A DNA stretch of 64,000 nt from Lytechinus variegatus (lineage: Eukaryota > Echinodermata > Echinoidea > Temnopleuroida > Toxopneustidae). The first letter of the stretch is position 1. Each line of letters begins with the position of its first letter. Under the pieces are notes generated by a model. The model searched no databases, was not told the DNA's origin, and worked only from the letters and a program-made list of their open reading frames with translations. Below are positions 1 through 11,600 of the stretch, piece by piece. The stretch is taken from positions 2,852,001-2,916,000 of the forward strand of contig NC_054752.1 in assembly GCF_018143015.1 (NCBI RefSeq), given 5' to 3'. A program made the translations under genes and the position numbers.

Positions 1-57
1 GCGAACAATTTGTATATAGTTACATAAAGCTTAAATGTGCCACGTTCACACTGCCAG

Positions 58-3000
58 GCCCTAGAAGACAACGAGCGGGTCCTGACTGAAGCCAAGAGCG
101 AGATGTCCATACAGCTGGATGCTGCCCATCGTCAGCTAGCTAGATCCTGCAGTGATACAGGGCGCCCTCACCCCAGTCACAACGTGTTGGCTCTACAAGA
201 GAGGCTCGACGCGATGCAGAGGCGAATGAAGGAGATGGATGATGAGAGAGTCTTCGAGAAGAAAGTGACAACTGCACTGAAGGTTTAAAAAATATTCCCT
301 TTCCTTGTCTTTCTTCATAGTGATAGCCTATATGTTGCAAGATCATTCAGCAATTGCTTGGTTGGTATCCAATTTGTCTGCGTTGACTAGTTGGGTCGTT
401 TCAAAACACCAAAGGTCATTTTCCCAATCGTTACACCAAAAACACTTAGTTGCCATAATAGCAGAATTTCAACAATTGTAAATTTTTATGAACAGGCCTC
501 AAATCTTTCTCAAAATTTGTAATAATCTGAATATATGCAGCCTATTATAGCGCTTAACATGCTTGTTTCTCCTGCGAGCTATTACCCCGGCTTTAGTACC
601 TACTCTGTTCAGGTACTCGAGCATTCTAGTAATTTCGAATTTAATAGACATGGTTGGAGAGCGGCAAATGAAGATCAACGCCTTGCCATAAGACCTGGGA
701 TTTGAACCACAGACCCTGTCGCTCAAAGTCCGAAGACTTATCCATTGATCCATTTTTCATATGTTCCTTAATAGTCTGAGCTCGAAGACAGTAAGAAGAA
801 GGTAACTGACCTAGAGGCAGTGAAGAAGAGATTGGAAGGCGAGGGTGGAAGGATGGATGGAGACAGTGATGGAGGTGAGAAAGGGCCGAATCAGTCTACT
901 CAACCATATGGATAACATCGCACACAAGGTATGCTTATCATTATTCAAACTATTTTTCAGTTTGGTTCCGTTTCAGTTGGTTTATTTTCATATCTCATTA
1001 AATATCAATGCAATGTAACGTCCATCGAAAATACATCACCATTAAATAAGACAAAATAAGTTCAGATTGAAGACAGATATATCTATAAGATGAAGATATG
1101 AAGGGCAAACTATTAAAAAACAGAGCTTGAAATTCATAGTTTCCCTATTCATAAAATTATAAATAATTGTCAACTTGTTTTGATATCAATATGTTGCAAG
1201 AAAGGAAAGAGAAAGCGAAAAAATATTTCCTAAAAAACGAGAGAAAGAAGGAGAAAATAAAAACAGAGAGAGGTGGACTTACAAGAGTTATGAGACTTCA
1301 ACATGAAACAATCATTTCCGAGATGATTGTTAGTTCTGTTACAGTTTTCTAAAATTAACTATATTTTAATTTAATAAAGTTATATAGCCACGTGAACCTT
1401 TTTTTGGATTGAGTGATATCCATGAGGGTGTATAAGTCAGTGCTAGAAGACCATATAGGATATTCAAGTCTATCGGTCGCATACTCACTGTCGAGGGCTT
1501 TAGACTCCATATTCAGACAAGTTTCCTCGAGTGAAGGGCTTGCATTTTCAAAAAAATAAAATAAAAAAATAAAAACAAGAGGTAGAGAACGAAGGAGGTC
1601 TTGGCCCTTGTTTCTAAAGGCACTTATCAAAATGTAAAAGGAACAAAGAAATTTGCCCCCCTCCCCACAACAAAAAACAATGCCATGAGAAAGAAGCAGA
1701 AGATGAGATTGTCGAGAGTCGAAATTGAGAAAAGGTTAGACTGCCTTCATTTGATTCAACATATTCCAAAGTTCTATTGAAATAAAAACAGTCTGAAATA
1801 GCACATAACATATGCATAATTGTTAAGAACACGATAGTTCTCTATAATTTAGTAAAAGTTAAAATAATCAATTAAATTTCAATAATCACACCATCACGTT
1901 TTCATTTATCGCTTGTAACTACAGGTCGGGAGGATAAACACAAGTGAACGATTTGTCAAATGCAATGACGGAGATCCCGCCAGAAAATCATTGGTAATTT
2001 TGTTTATAACCAGCCCTTGCCTGATAATCTTTGAATAGATCAATATTTAGGCTACTTTAAAGCTTAAAAAGAAAATTAAGTTTTATCCTTTGCCGATAAT
2101 TAGCTTTCGTTTTCCCCTTTCATGTAACAGTTGTTGTGATTATAACATATCCTGTATTAATGCCATGTACAACTAGTAACCCGAAATTAGACCCTATTCA
2201 TTGTAGCCATTCTGGAATAAAATTTTTGGAAATGGTTTTTCAATTGTTTGAGTAGGTATGGGTGTCAACATTAAGAAAAAAAACCCAGACTTTAGTGATC
2301 TATGAGGTAATTACGAATTGCTGATATTTCGTCATGTATATTCATTTATCGTAAGGTAATTGCAACTTTCATCACCATGGATGCGTTACCTCTTAAGTTT
2401 AAGAAATATTTTCCTGTTCTTACTTATATATTTGTTTCTGCTTATAATTGTCCGGAAATATATTTGAGAATTCGGCAACCCAAGTTTGGAACCTCGTCGG
2501 CGCGCTCATATACCAGGTGCCTTTGAGAGGACCATGAAGTCGTTGGCCCTCTGGTCAGGTCTATTATTCTTTATTAGCAGTCAGGTAAAGATCCTCATCA
2601 CTGTAAAATGTCTTTAAAATATTTTATTTTCAGGATGAAGAGGGTAATCATCGTCATGTGGGAGTAACGTGTGGGTGTTCGAGTCACGATGTGATGAGGG
2701 TGAATGAACTCGAGGCTGACATCGAGACTCTAGCAGAACAACGGAAACTACAGGACGCCCAAATCGAACAACTCTCTGAGCTGGTAAGTCTTTGATGCTG
2801 TATCAGCGATGGTAGTGGTGGTGGTAATGATGATGGTGACGATGATGAGGATGTGGAGATGACGGTGATGAAGATGATGATTACAATGACAATGATGACA
2901 GTAATCACATGGTGAACAGATGCAAGAAAAAAAGAGAAAAGGAAAAGGTTAAGGGTAAAATATGATATATTCTTTTATACATATTATGTCAAAAAATATC

Positions 3001-3819
3001 TAAACTTGGACTTTCGTAATAAATATATCAAAAAAGAATTCTCCGCTCCCATCGTTTTATTAATTTTACGCGATACGCCATATCGAGCCCCCTCAAAATT
3101 TTTGGCTCATTATGCCACTGACGGTAACAATGATGATGGGGCTGGTGGTGGTGATGATGATGATGACGATGATGATGGTAATGATGATGATAATGACCGA
3201 TGGTTATGATTATGATATACTAATAACGATAATGGCGTTGTTGATGATTACGAATTATGGTCATGATCATGATAATAATTTTGATACTGATGACGATAAT
3301 GATGATCATAGCGATTATGATAACAGTGATACACAATAATAACGTCTTTATGAAGCATGCCGGTATTAGTATTCTAGTGTAATAGGTGCTATTTTGTTGG
3401 TTTAATATTCATACTAAAAACATAAATATTTCAAACATAAAGAATTCAAGTCATTATGCTAGAAAAAACATATTAAGTTATAAGAAACGTTGTCTTGCTA
3501 TAAATCTATTTTCTAAAATATAAAGTCTGATTTAAAAACATACACATCAGCGAAACGTTGCATCATCGTCATGATTGTATGATTAAAATGTGTACAATGT
3601 TTTGTTTTCTTGCCAGGTGGTATTCAGTACCGCACTATAGAATTTATATGAAAAGGCTCTCTTATTTTGCTTAATATTTCAAACCTTGTTCCAATTTGCT
3701 CTCCACAGCTTCAAAGAGCAAACGACGAAAAGCACGAATTGATGAACCATCTCACAGAAGTACAACAAGAAAAGAGACATCTCCAATCCGATTTTGATTC
3801 CATTCTTGCTTGCGAATAA
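58..3819 (+). CDS. coiled-coil protein, last four exons (partial gene)
   Basis: Four exons fit GT..AG rules and share phase 0: 58-282, 775-928, 2634-2783 and 3709-3819, with a TAA stop at 3817-3819. The gene starts left of the window. The peptide is rich in E, K, Q and L with heptad-like spacing (ALEDNERVLTEAKSEM; LEADIETLAEQRKLQDAQIE; LMNHLTEVQQEKRHLQ), so a long alpha-helical coiled coil is likely. No catalytic or membrane segment is visible, and I do not recognise the family; it could be a centrosomal, cytoskeletal or golgin-like protein. Exon 775-928 is 154 bases long, one more than a phase-0 exon needs. Its first half reads well in one frame (SELEDSKKKVTDLEAVKKRLEGE) and its second half in the next frame (WMETVMEVRKGRISLLNHMD), so one extra base near the GGG at 843-845 is likely (sequencing error, allele or damage). 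An alternative donor at 874/875 fits the next exon less well because it would read TGA. Confidence 0.72.
530..755 (-). repeat. tRNA-derived SINE
   Basis: Read on the minus strand, a tRNA-like head starts near 755 with an A-box-like segment (GGATCAATGGATAAG) and a B box (GGTTCAAATCC) at about 700-710. A non-tRNA body with GGCAAGGCG follows, then a tail with AAGCGCTATAATA. It lies in an intron of the coiled-coil gene. It cannot be a working tRNA because no acceptor-stem pairing is seen after the B box. Confidence 0.6.
929..2633 (+). other. intron of the coiled-coil gene
   Basis: Bounded by a GTATGC donor and a TTTTCAG acceptor. It is AT-rich. It contains a solo end of the large foldback family (2172-2290) and short lysine-rich ORFs without family resemblance, which I take as chance. 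Confidence 0.5.
2172..2290 (+). repeat. solo terminus of the 4.7-kb foldback family
   Basis: The stretch with CTGGAATAAAATTTTTGGAA and GTAGGTATGGGTGTCAACAT closely matches the left end of the element at 7283-11946. Only the outer terminus is present. Confidence 0.7.
2812..2898. repeat. GAT/GGT microsatellite
   Basis: Imperfect trinucleotide array of GAT, GGT and GAC just after the exon ending at 2783. Confidence 0.8.
3118..3330. repeat. GAT-rich microsatellite
   Basis: Imperfect GAT/GAC/GGT array in the intron 2784-3708. Open frames across it translate to runs of D or M and are not genes. Confidence 0.8.
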
Positions 3820-4329
3820 TTCATAAACTTACAAAGAAATAGACTACAAAACCAAAGCCTTTTTATTATTATGTAAATGAATGGTATGGAATTAGACTTC
3901 CAAAGCTGAAGTATCTTGGAGCATGAATCATTCCGAATTTACCTTGGTGATATGTTCGTTCTCCTGAGTAAACATGTCGAATTAACAAATTCTAGGTCCT
4001 ACATGGATTTTTATAACGCCGTAAAGTACACTTTACAATTTAGATTCGTATGTATTTTGGAGACTTGAATTAAACATTATTTATCTAACGAAGACATTTT
4101 AAAGTGGTTTAATAAGGCTTCCCCATCGTAATAGAGAAAACTTAATGGGAATTATGGAACTTGTACGCTGCGTTCGGAAGAGGAAACAGATGACTGTATT
4201 ATTCATGTCTTTCACGTGATAGGGTATTTCGCATAATTCAATCATTTTGTATATTGTGTCCAAGTCATACGGGCATAATGTCAAAAGGTGGTTTTAATTT
4301 AAAGCTGTATAAGATAGAGTCGCAATAAA
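3820..4329 (+). other. probable 3' UTR of the coiled-coil gene
   Basis: AT-rich sequence follows the TAA stop. A canonical AATAAA polyadenylation signal lies at 4324-4329. No other gene is seen here. Confidence 0.4.
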
Positions 4330-5694
4330 TCAAATGTTATGAATATTATAAAAAAAATATTTATTCTGCTGCACAGAAAATACTTTGAGAATATTTTTCA
4401 TGATTGTCTCCTGATTTATTCAGATGTACTTATCGAAGTCAAAATATTCGTTTATCTTTTGCTAAAACATGTAGAGAGACTTTCATTTACATGTATATAG
4501 GCCCAGCATTCGTCTTTCGAATATCTCAAGAAAGTAGGCTATTAGACAGCAGACGCTGATGGCTGTATCGGTTTCTATAAAAATGAAATGACAAATAAAA
4601 ATGATAAAAGTGAAATGTATAAAACAGTGGGACATTGTTTTGTTGATGTTTTTTAGGTTGTACGCGCCTGTGGGGGTGTGTATGCGTGTGTGCGAAGGGG
4701 GGGGTCAGCGAAAGGCCTGGCGATTGCCATGGTTGAGACAAGCCAATTGTCGAAAAAAAAAACTTTTGCCGATCTAAAAAGAACCATAAAAGGAGAACGG
4801 TGATGAACAAAGATCATCAAGCGAAAGCTTGGTTTTATCGATTTGCAATTTATTTTTACTTCATAAAGTTAATTTTTCAATTGATAATCTTAATTAGTTC
4901 TACGGTCGATCACATACTTTTTCATCAACTTAATATTTTCACTCGAAAATCTGATCAAAAAGTATGAGTTATATATTTACAAGTTCATCCAGCGAAACTA
5001 CAATGATGAATAAACTTAGTTTATCTATATTTTAAACTAAGCTTTTTCGAAAGAAACTTTACTCTGCATGTTAATTATTTGGGGGAAAAAGGATAGTCTA
5101 ACTCGCCAAAAACTTTTATAGCTTGAAAAAATGAGTAGGCGGGTAAAATCACCAAAGTTTGTTTATTTATGTGTCATCTGGCTTACCATACATGGAAGAA
5201 AAAAATAATCACGTGGCGATATTTACTGGCATTGAGGAAACGCCTTCTTTTGCAATATTGATGTCTCCGGGGTCAAAGTTCGAATACCACATCACGTGTA
5301 AGAGGATTTCACCGCTTCATTTTTGTGTTCATACACTCATTAAAAGCCAGTTGTAATTTTTCAAGAGTAACAAACGTCAGAATTCACCTCAAATTGCCAA
5401 GCAAAACATCACATGAGTTGATATTCATTTTTATTCATATTGATTTAATACAATGAGTAATGTTTTGTATACATCAATAATTAACGATTTAGGCCATGTG
5501 TATTCAAAACAAAGTAAACACTAATATTCAACGAAGAGAAAGAAATAACGACGATTTTTTTTTAGAATGTAGCTAAATCAACATTCGTATGGTCACGATT
5601 CTACTTTGACCTTAAATCAAGATAAGACATATACCAAATCAAGCAATTTGATCTAGTTGACACTATCCGAGAGTTCCAAAGTCTAATATAAGAC
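4330..5694. other. intergenic, no gene seen
   Basis: AT-rich sequence between the coiled-coil gene and the CD-MPR-like gene, with a short GT-rich and G-run stretch near 4670-4700. The promoter of the downstream gene should lie at its right end, but no clear TATA box or initiator could be picked out by eye. Confidence 0.5.
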
Positions 5695-8600
5695 ATGGTT
5701 TCGGCGATCAAAATGGCGCTCTCGGTAATGCAGACGTCCAGTATCATACTATTGTTCGTTTGTATTCTTCTTAAAGGCTGCAAATCACAGATCCAATGCG
5801 CACAGACGGGAAGGTGCACATGTACATTTAACGATCAACAGAAAACAGAAGTTAATTTTGGCGTGATTGGATTAAGGAATGGAAAACCAAAGTAAGTATA
5901 ATAATCTTGTACTATAGAATTACTGTGTATAGTTATTGTATTTGTAAAAAATTAAGCTATTTTGTGGATCTGCCCTCACTGCACTTTATGACCGTGATGT
6001 AAAGAAGTTAGTGTTTTGATCCACCTCCATTTTACACCAAAATTATTTGAAGGGTTTAGAACAAAACGCCCCAACAACAAAGACATTCAAAAGATAGAAT
6101 AAATAAATGGAGTACTAAATAGGAAAATGACGAATCGGTTCCATGATGACGACAATTGCTCCGGTGAAAAACCTCAAGCCAAACATAAAATATAACCTCC
6201 AAAACTAAACATTGAACTCTATTTCTTATCTTAACATTATTCTGAACCATAAATTCTAATACTTTTTTTTTAAACAGCTAACACCTAGTTACCAATAATG
6301 CACATAAGCATTTCCATTTATTTGAAAGCAGGATAAAAGAGCATTTTAGGATAAATGCCTTGCTCACGGGCATCGCGGCCGGGGATCGAACCCCGGACTT
6401 TTTCATGTATAGCCAGGCGCCTTAGACCACTCGGCCACGGCACCTCCACTAATACAATCCCTACTCTAACCTGACTGATGCCCTCTAGTCCAGGATAGGC
6501 CCCATAGAAACTTGACCAAACCTTTATATATATATATATATATATATGTGAAGCTGTATTTTCATATCTAAAATAGCCGCCACTGGCCCAAACAGTATTG
6601 CGTACAATGGCAATGGGGGCCAAACAATTCACAAGAGTGATCACTAAAATGCATATTATTATGGTTAAACGAGTGGAATACTGACTGAAAACATAATTGT
6701 TAACGAAATACATTCACAGCAAAAACTGTTGTGTTAACCGGTGTACATGGAGGACCACATCAGTTATTTTACACCGGTGTTAAGTTGATAGTGTTAGTTT
6801 TACACCTATAGGTATTATTACAACACATTTTGTTGTTACATTTACACTCTTTGGTGTTATGTTTAATTTCTAGGGTGTAATGTTAACACCTCAGGGTGTG
6901 GTCCTCTATTAACACCAATTAGTGTCAGTTTTAACACCGCAGTTTACAGTGTTATTAATATGCCATGTATGTGATAAATGTTTCATTTTGATATTCAAAA
7001 TCGCCGTCAAAGGCCCTAAAAGTACATGTATAATGCACAATGAGAAAGAGGAGCAAAGAAATCACAAGAAAGAGCACTACTATGCTTATAGATGTATATG
7101 TGATAACTTAATGGGATACTGTCTAAAAACATATTTTCTAATGAAATATATCGTTAAGGTTTCAAATTTGTGTTAAATACTGTATTTTGACTTTCAAAAT
7201 GTCCGTACTGTTCACATAACCTAAATTGCATGCTTTCCGTATGTTGGCGATAAGATTTGTCGCGTCTGCCTGAAGCGAGTAATTAGTATCCCTAAATTAG
7301 ACCCTAAAGTAACCAATCTGGAATAAAATTATTGGAAATGGTTTTTCAACTGATTTGAGTAGGTATGGGTGTCAACATTTACCAAAAAAAAGTTCGGAGA
7401 AATGCGGGTTGGGGAAAGTGCCTTTTTTTCAAGGTCAAAAGTCAATGACCTTTTCATATATACTGTATAATGGTATCTCTGAGATGGAAAGGCGCAGGTT
7501 GGTGATAATGGTGTCAAAATGCACTGATTCTTACCAGAAGATCAAATGAAGAAAATTAAGTACCTAGAATGCACATTCGCCGATAAAATTCAAGGTCAAA
7601 GCCTTTCAAAGGTCAATGACCTTTTTACATTATATACCATACTGTATAATAGTATCTATAAGATAAAACGGCAAAGGTTGGTGTTCTTGGTGTCAAAATA
7701 CACAGATTCTTACTTGCAGGAAGATCAAATAACATAAATGCATCAAGAATTCACATTCACATTTAGAATTCAAGACAAAGGTCAATGTCCTTTTTGTCTC
7801 ACCTGCATAGCAGAGTGAGACTATAGGCGCCACTTTTCCGACGGCGGCGGCGGCGTCAACATCAAATCTTAACCTGAGGTTAAGTTTTTTGAAATGACAT
7901 CATAACTTAGAAAGTATATGGACCTAGTTCATGAAATTTGGCCAAAGGCCATAAGGTTAATCAAGTATTACTGAACATCCTATTAGAGTTTCATGTCACA
8001 TGACCAAGGTCAAAGGTCATTTAGGGTCAATGAACTTAGACCATGTTGGGGGAATCAGAATCTTAACCTGAGGTTGAAATGTCATCATAACTTAGAAAAT
8101 ATATGGACCTAGTTCATTAAACTTGGACATAAGATTAATGAAGTATCACCAAACATCCTGCATGAGTTTCAATCAAAATCTTAAACTGAGGTTGAAATGT
8201 CATCATAACTTAGAAAATATATGGACCTAGTTCATTAAACTTGGACATAAGATTAATCAAGTATCACCAAACATCCTGCATGAGTTTCACGTCACATGAC
8301 CAAGGTCAAAGGTCATTTAGGGTCAATGAACTTTGGCCGATTTGGGGGTGTCTCTTGAATTACAATCAAAACTTTAAAAGTTTTTTGGATCTGATTCATG
8401 AAACTTGGACATAATAGTAATCAAGTATCACTGAACATCCTGTGCAAGTTTCAGGTCACATGATCAAGGTCAAAGGTCATTTAGGGTCAATGAACTTTGG
8501 CCGAATCGGGGGTATTTGTTGAATTACCATCTTAACTTTAAAAGTTTTTTGGATCTGATTCATGAAACTTGGACATAAGAGTAATCAAGTATCACTGAAC

Positions 8601-11600
8601 ATCTCGTGCGCATTTTAGGTCACATGACCAAGGTCAAAGGTCAATGAAATTTGGCCATAATGGGGGTATCTGTTGAATTACCATCATAACTTCGCAAGTT
8701 TATTGATCTGACTTTTGAAACTTGGACATAAGAGTAATCAAGTATCACTGAATATCATGTGCGAGTTATAGTAGTTTTCAAGGTCAGCACTGCTGCTACG
8801 TTGAATCGCGTGATGCAGGTGAGACGACCAGAGGCATTCCACTTGTTAACATAAGATCATGATTTTGGTATCTCTGAAATGAAATACCGCAGGTTGGTGA
8901 TCTTGGTGCCAAAATGCAAAGATTAATATTGTACAAGTAGATTAAACAATACTAAAATCAGTATAAAGAATAAAGTTTCACCCTTGAATTCCAAGATCAA
9001 AGGAAATGTTATATATCTGTATGACATAAAAATAACACTTATTCTAATTTTATTTGTGATAATGTAAATATAGATGGTTAATTTGTAATGAAAACATGGA
9101 GGTTTCATAAATTCAGTCTGAAGTAATGAAGGTCATGGAGAATGTATTTAGGGGTCAGAAGTCAATGAACTCTTTCCAAAATATCAGTCGAAATTAAGTA
9201 AAAAAGGTTGATAACCAAGTAACACTTCTTCATATACTGCGACGCATTGCCAAAAGCATTGAACAAAAATAAATGAAATGGAGTATATAATTTGAAATGA
9301 TATTTATCTTAAGTAGCAGCATTTAATGCATCATAATATCTAAATCAAGGTGGTCGTGTCTTTTTTCTCTCCAGCGATAGTCCACTCACCTCAATATGAT
9401 AAACTATTAGCTCAATCTTATGAAAATGGATAGGATAGGTCTAACTCTCATGTCACAGCTAGCATCAGCTGAGAGCATTTCCAAACAGCAGAGGGATGAT
9501 GATGAAGATGAAATGAAGGCCATCATTAGAGCTGCAGCTTTTAACATAGTAAATGGCATGTATCTCAACTTCAATAAAGATGAATTCCCATATTATTATT
9601 AATTAGCTCTCATTGCGAGCTGCCAGAATCTCTTGAGATGCTAATGCTGCAGGACAAAACTTCATATCTGCTCTCTAGCCATGCTAGCTGCCGTACGTCA
9701 CCCACGATGCTATTTCTACAAGGTATCAAATTGTACAAGGATCGTGTATTTGGTCCAGAACAACTGATTGTTATCATGCACAAATTAGGCATATAATAAT
9801 GAAATTCAAAAGGAGATAATAGCTTACAAGTACACATCCATCGACCTAACAAAACTCCTACAGCACCACTTCCAGTTCTTGAGGATCAAGCTGTGCAACA
9901 TATCAGTAATAATATAGATCCTGGTCTGATATCCCTTGACAGAGCATAAGGCTTTCAATGAATGGGCCAGATCAAAGTCCTGAAAATGTCAGAAGGTATT
10001 CAAGAGTTTGATTACTCTTTGCCGTAGTTGAGACACTGAACTTCATTTACTATGACCAAAGCTGCAGCTCTAATGATTGCCTTATTTTAATTCTTCATCA
10101 TTGTCCCTGGCTAGATGAAAATGTTCTTGGATGGTGCCTATCCTTACCATTTACAGATTAATTCATAGTTTATAGAATTGATTGTAGCATTTGAGGTTTA
10201 ATAGTGACCTATTGCTACAGAGAAATTAGTACCTTGATTTAGATTGATAAAATGCATATCTAAATGCTGCTACTTTAGACAACTTCACCATTTCAGATAA
10301 TATCATACATGATTTTTTTTTACACTTTTGGCAATGCATTATACTACAAAATGTATTAAAAAGTGCTATTTGATCTAAATTTCACCTCGAACTTGTATTT
10401 TGACATCATCATTGGTCAAGGAATTAACTATTAAATTTCTGTTCATATTCCAAGCAGGTCAGTCTTTTCCCCATCAGAATCACTATATACCTACATGCTA
10501 CAATCAAGTTATCGACCTATTTACTTAAATGCCCTGCCGTTATTGACATAGTTGATTGACCTCTAACCCCTAAATATATATTTTTATGGCCATTATTTAT
10601 CCTCATTTCAGAGTAAAATTCTTAAACAAGCAAGTTTTCATTACAAATAGCTATCTTTCTTTCTACTATTCACAAATAAAATGTGAATATAATGGAGGGG
10701 GGGGGGGGTCATGTATGGATATATAAATGTTTATTAACTTTTGACCTTTGACTTTGGATACCAGAGGCAAAGGAGAATTCCTTATTATTTTGTGCCTTTT
10801 TATCTTCTTGCAAAAATTGCTTTTTGACAATAATATCACTAACATGCAGCGTTTTATCTCAGAGATACCATTATACGATATATAGCCTATGTAAAAAGTC
10901 ATTGACCTTTGACCTTGAACTTTATGAATTAATATGCATTCTGGGTACTTAATTTCATTTTATTTGATCTTTCTGTAAGAACCTTTGCATTTTGACACCA
11001 AGATCACTAACCCCCGCCTTTTCATACCATTATACCATTATACCGTATATGGAATGTAATGTAAAAAAGGTCATTGACCTTTGAAACGCTTTGACCTTGA
11101 ATTGAATTGGTGAATGAGCATTGCATGTACTTGATTTGATTTGATCTTCTTGTAAGAATCTGTGCATTTTGACACCAAGATCACCAACCTGTGCCTTTTC
11201 ATCTTAGAGATACCATTATACCGTATATGGTATATCATGTAAAAAAGGTCAATGACCTTTGAAAGGCTTAGACCTTAAACGTTTTTGTTTAATGTGCATT
11301 CTGGGTACTTGATTTTATTTTATTTGATATTCTGGTAAGAATCTGTGCATTTTGACACCATTATCACTAACCTGCGCCTTTCCATCTCAGAGATACCATT
11401 ATACAGTATATGGAATATAATGTAAAAAAAGGTCATTGACCTTTGAAACGCTTTGACCTTGAATTGAATTGGTGAATGAGCATTGCATGTACTTGATTTG
11501 ATTTGATCTTCTTGTAAGAATCTGTGCATTTTGACACCAAGATCACCAACCTGTGCCTTTTCATCTTAGAGATACCATTATACCGTATATGGTTTATAAT

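Noticed and set aside
6372-6445. Possible tRNA gene on the minus strand
   Set aside because: Good A and B boxes but no closing acceptor stem, and the sequence continues as a SINE body shared with 22912-24192.
9420-9852. Short frames in the core of the 4.7-kb foldback element as a transposase remnant
   Set aside because: No DDE-type spacing, zinc finger or other transposase motif could be recognised; part of the frame is the inverted arm itself.
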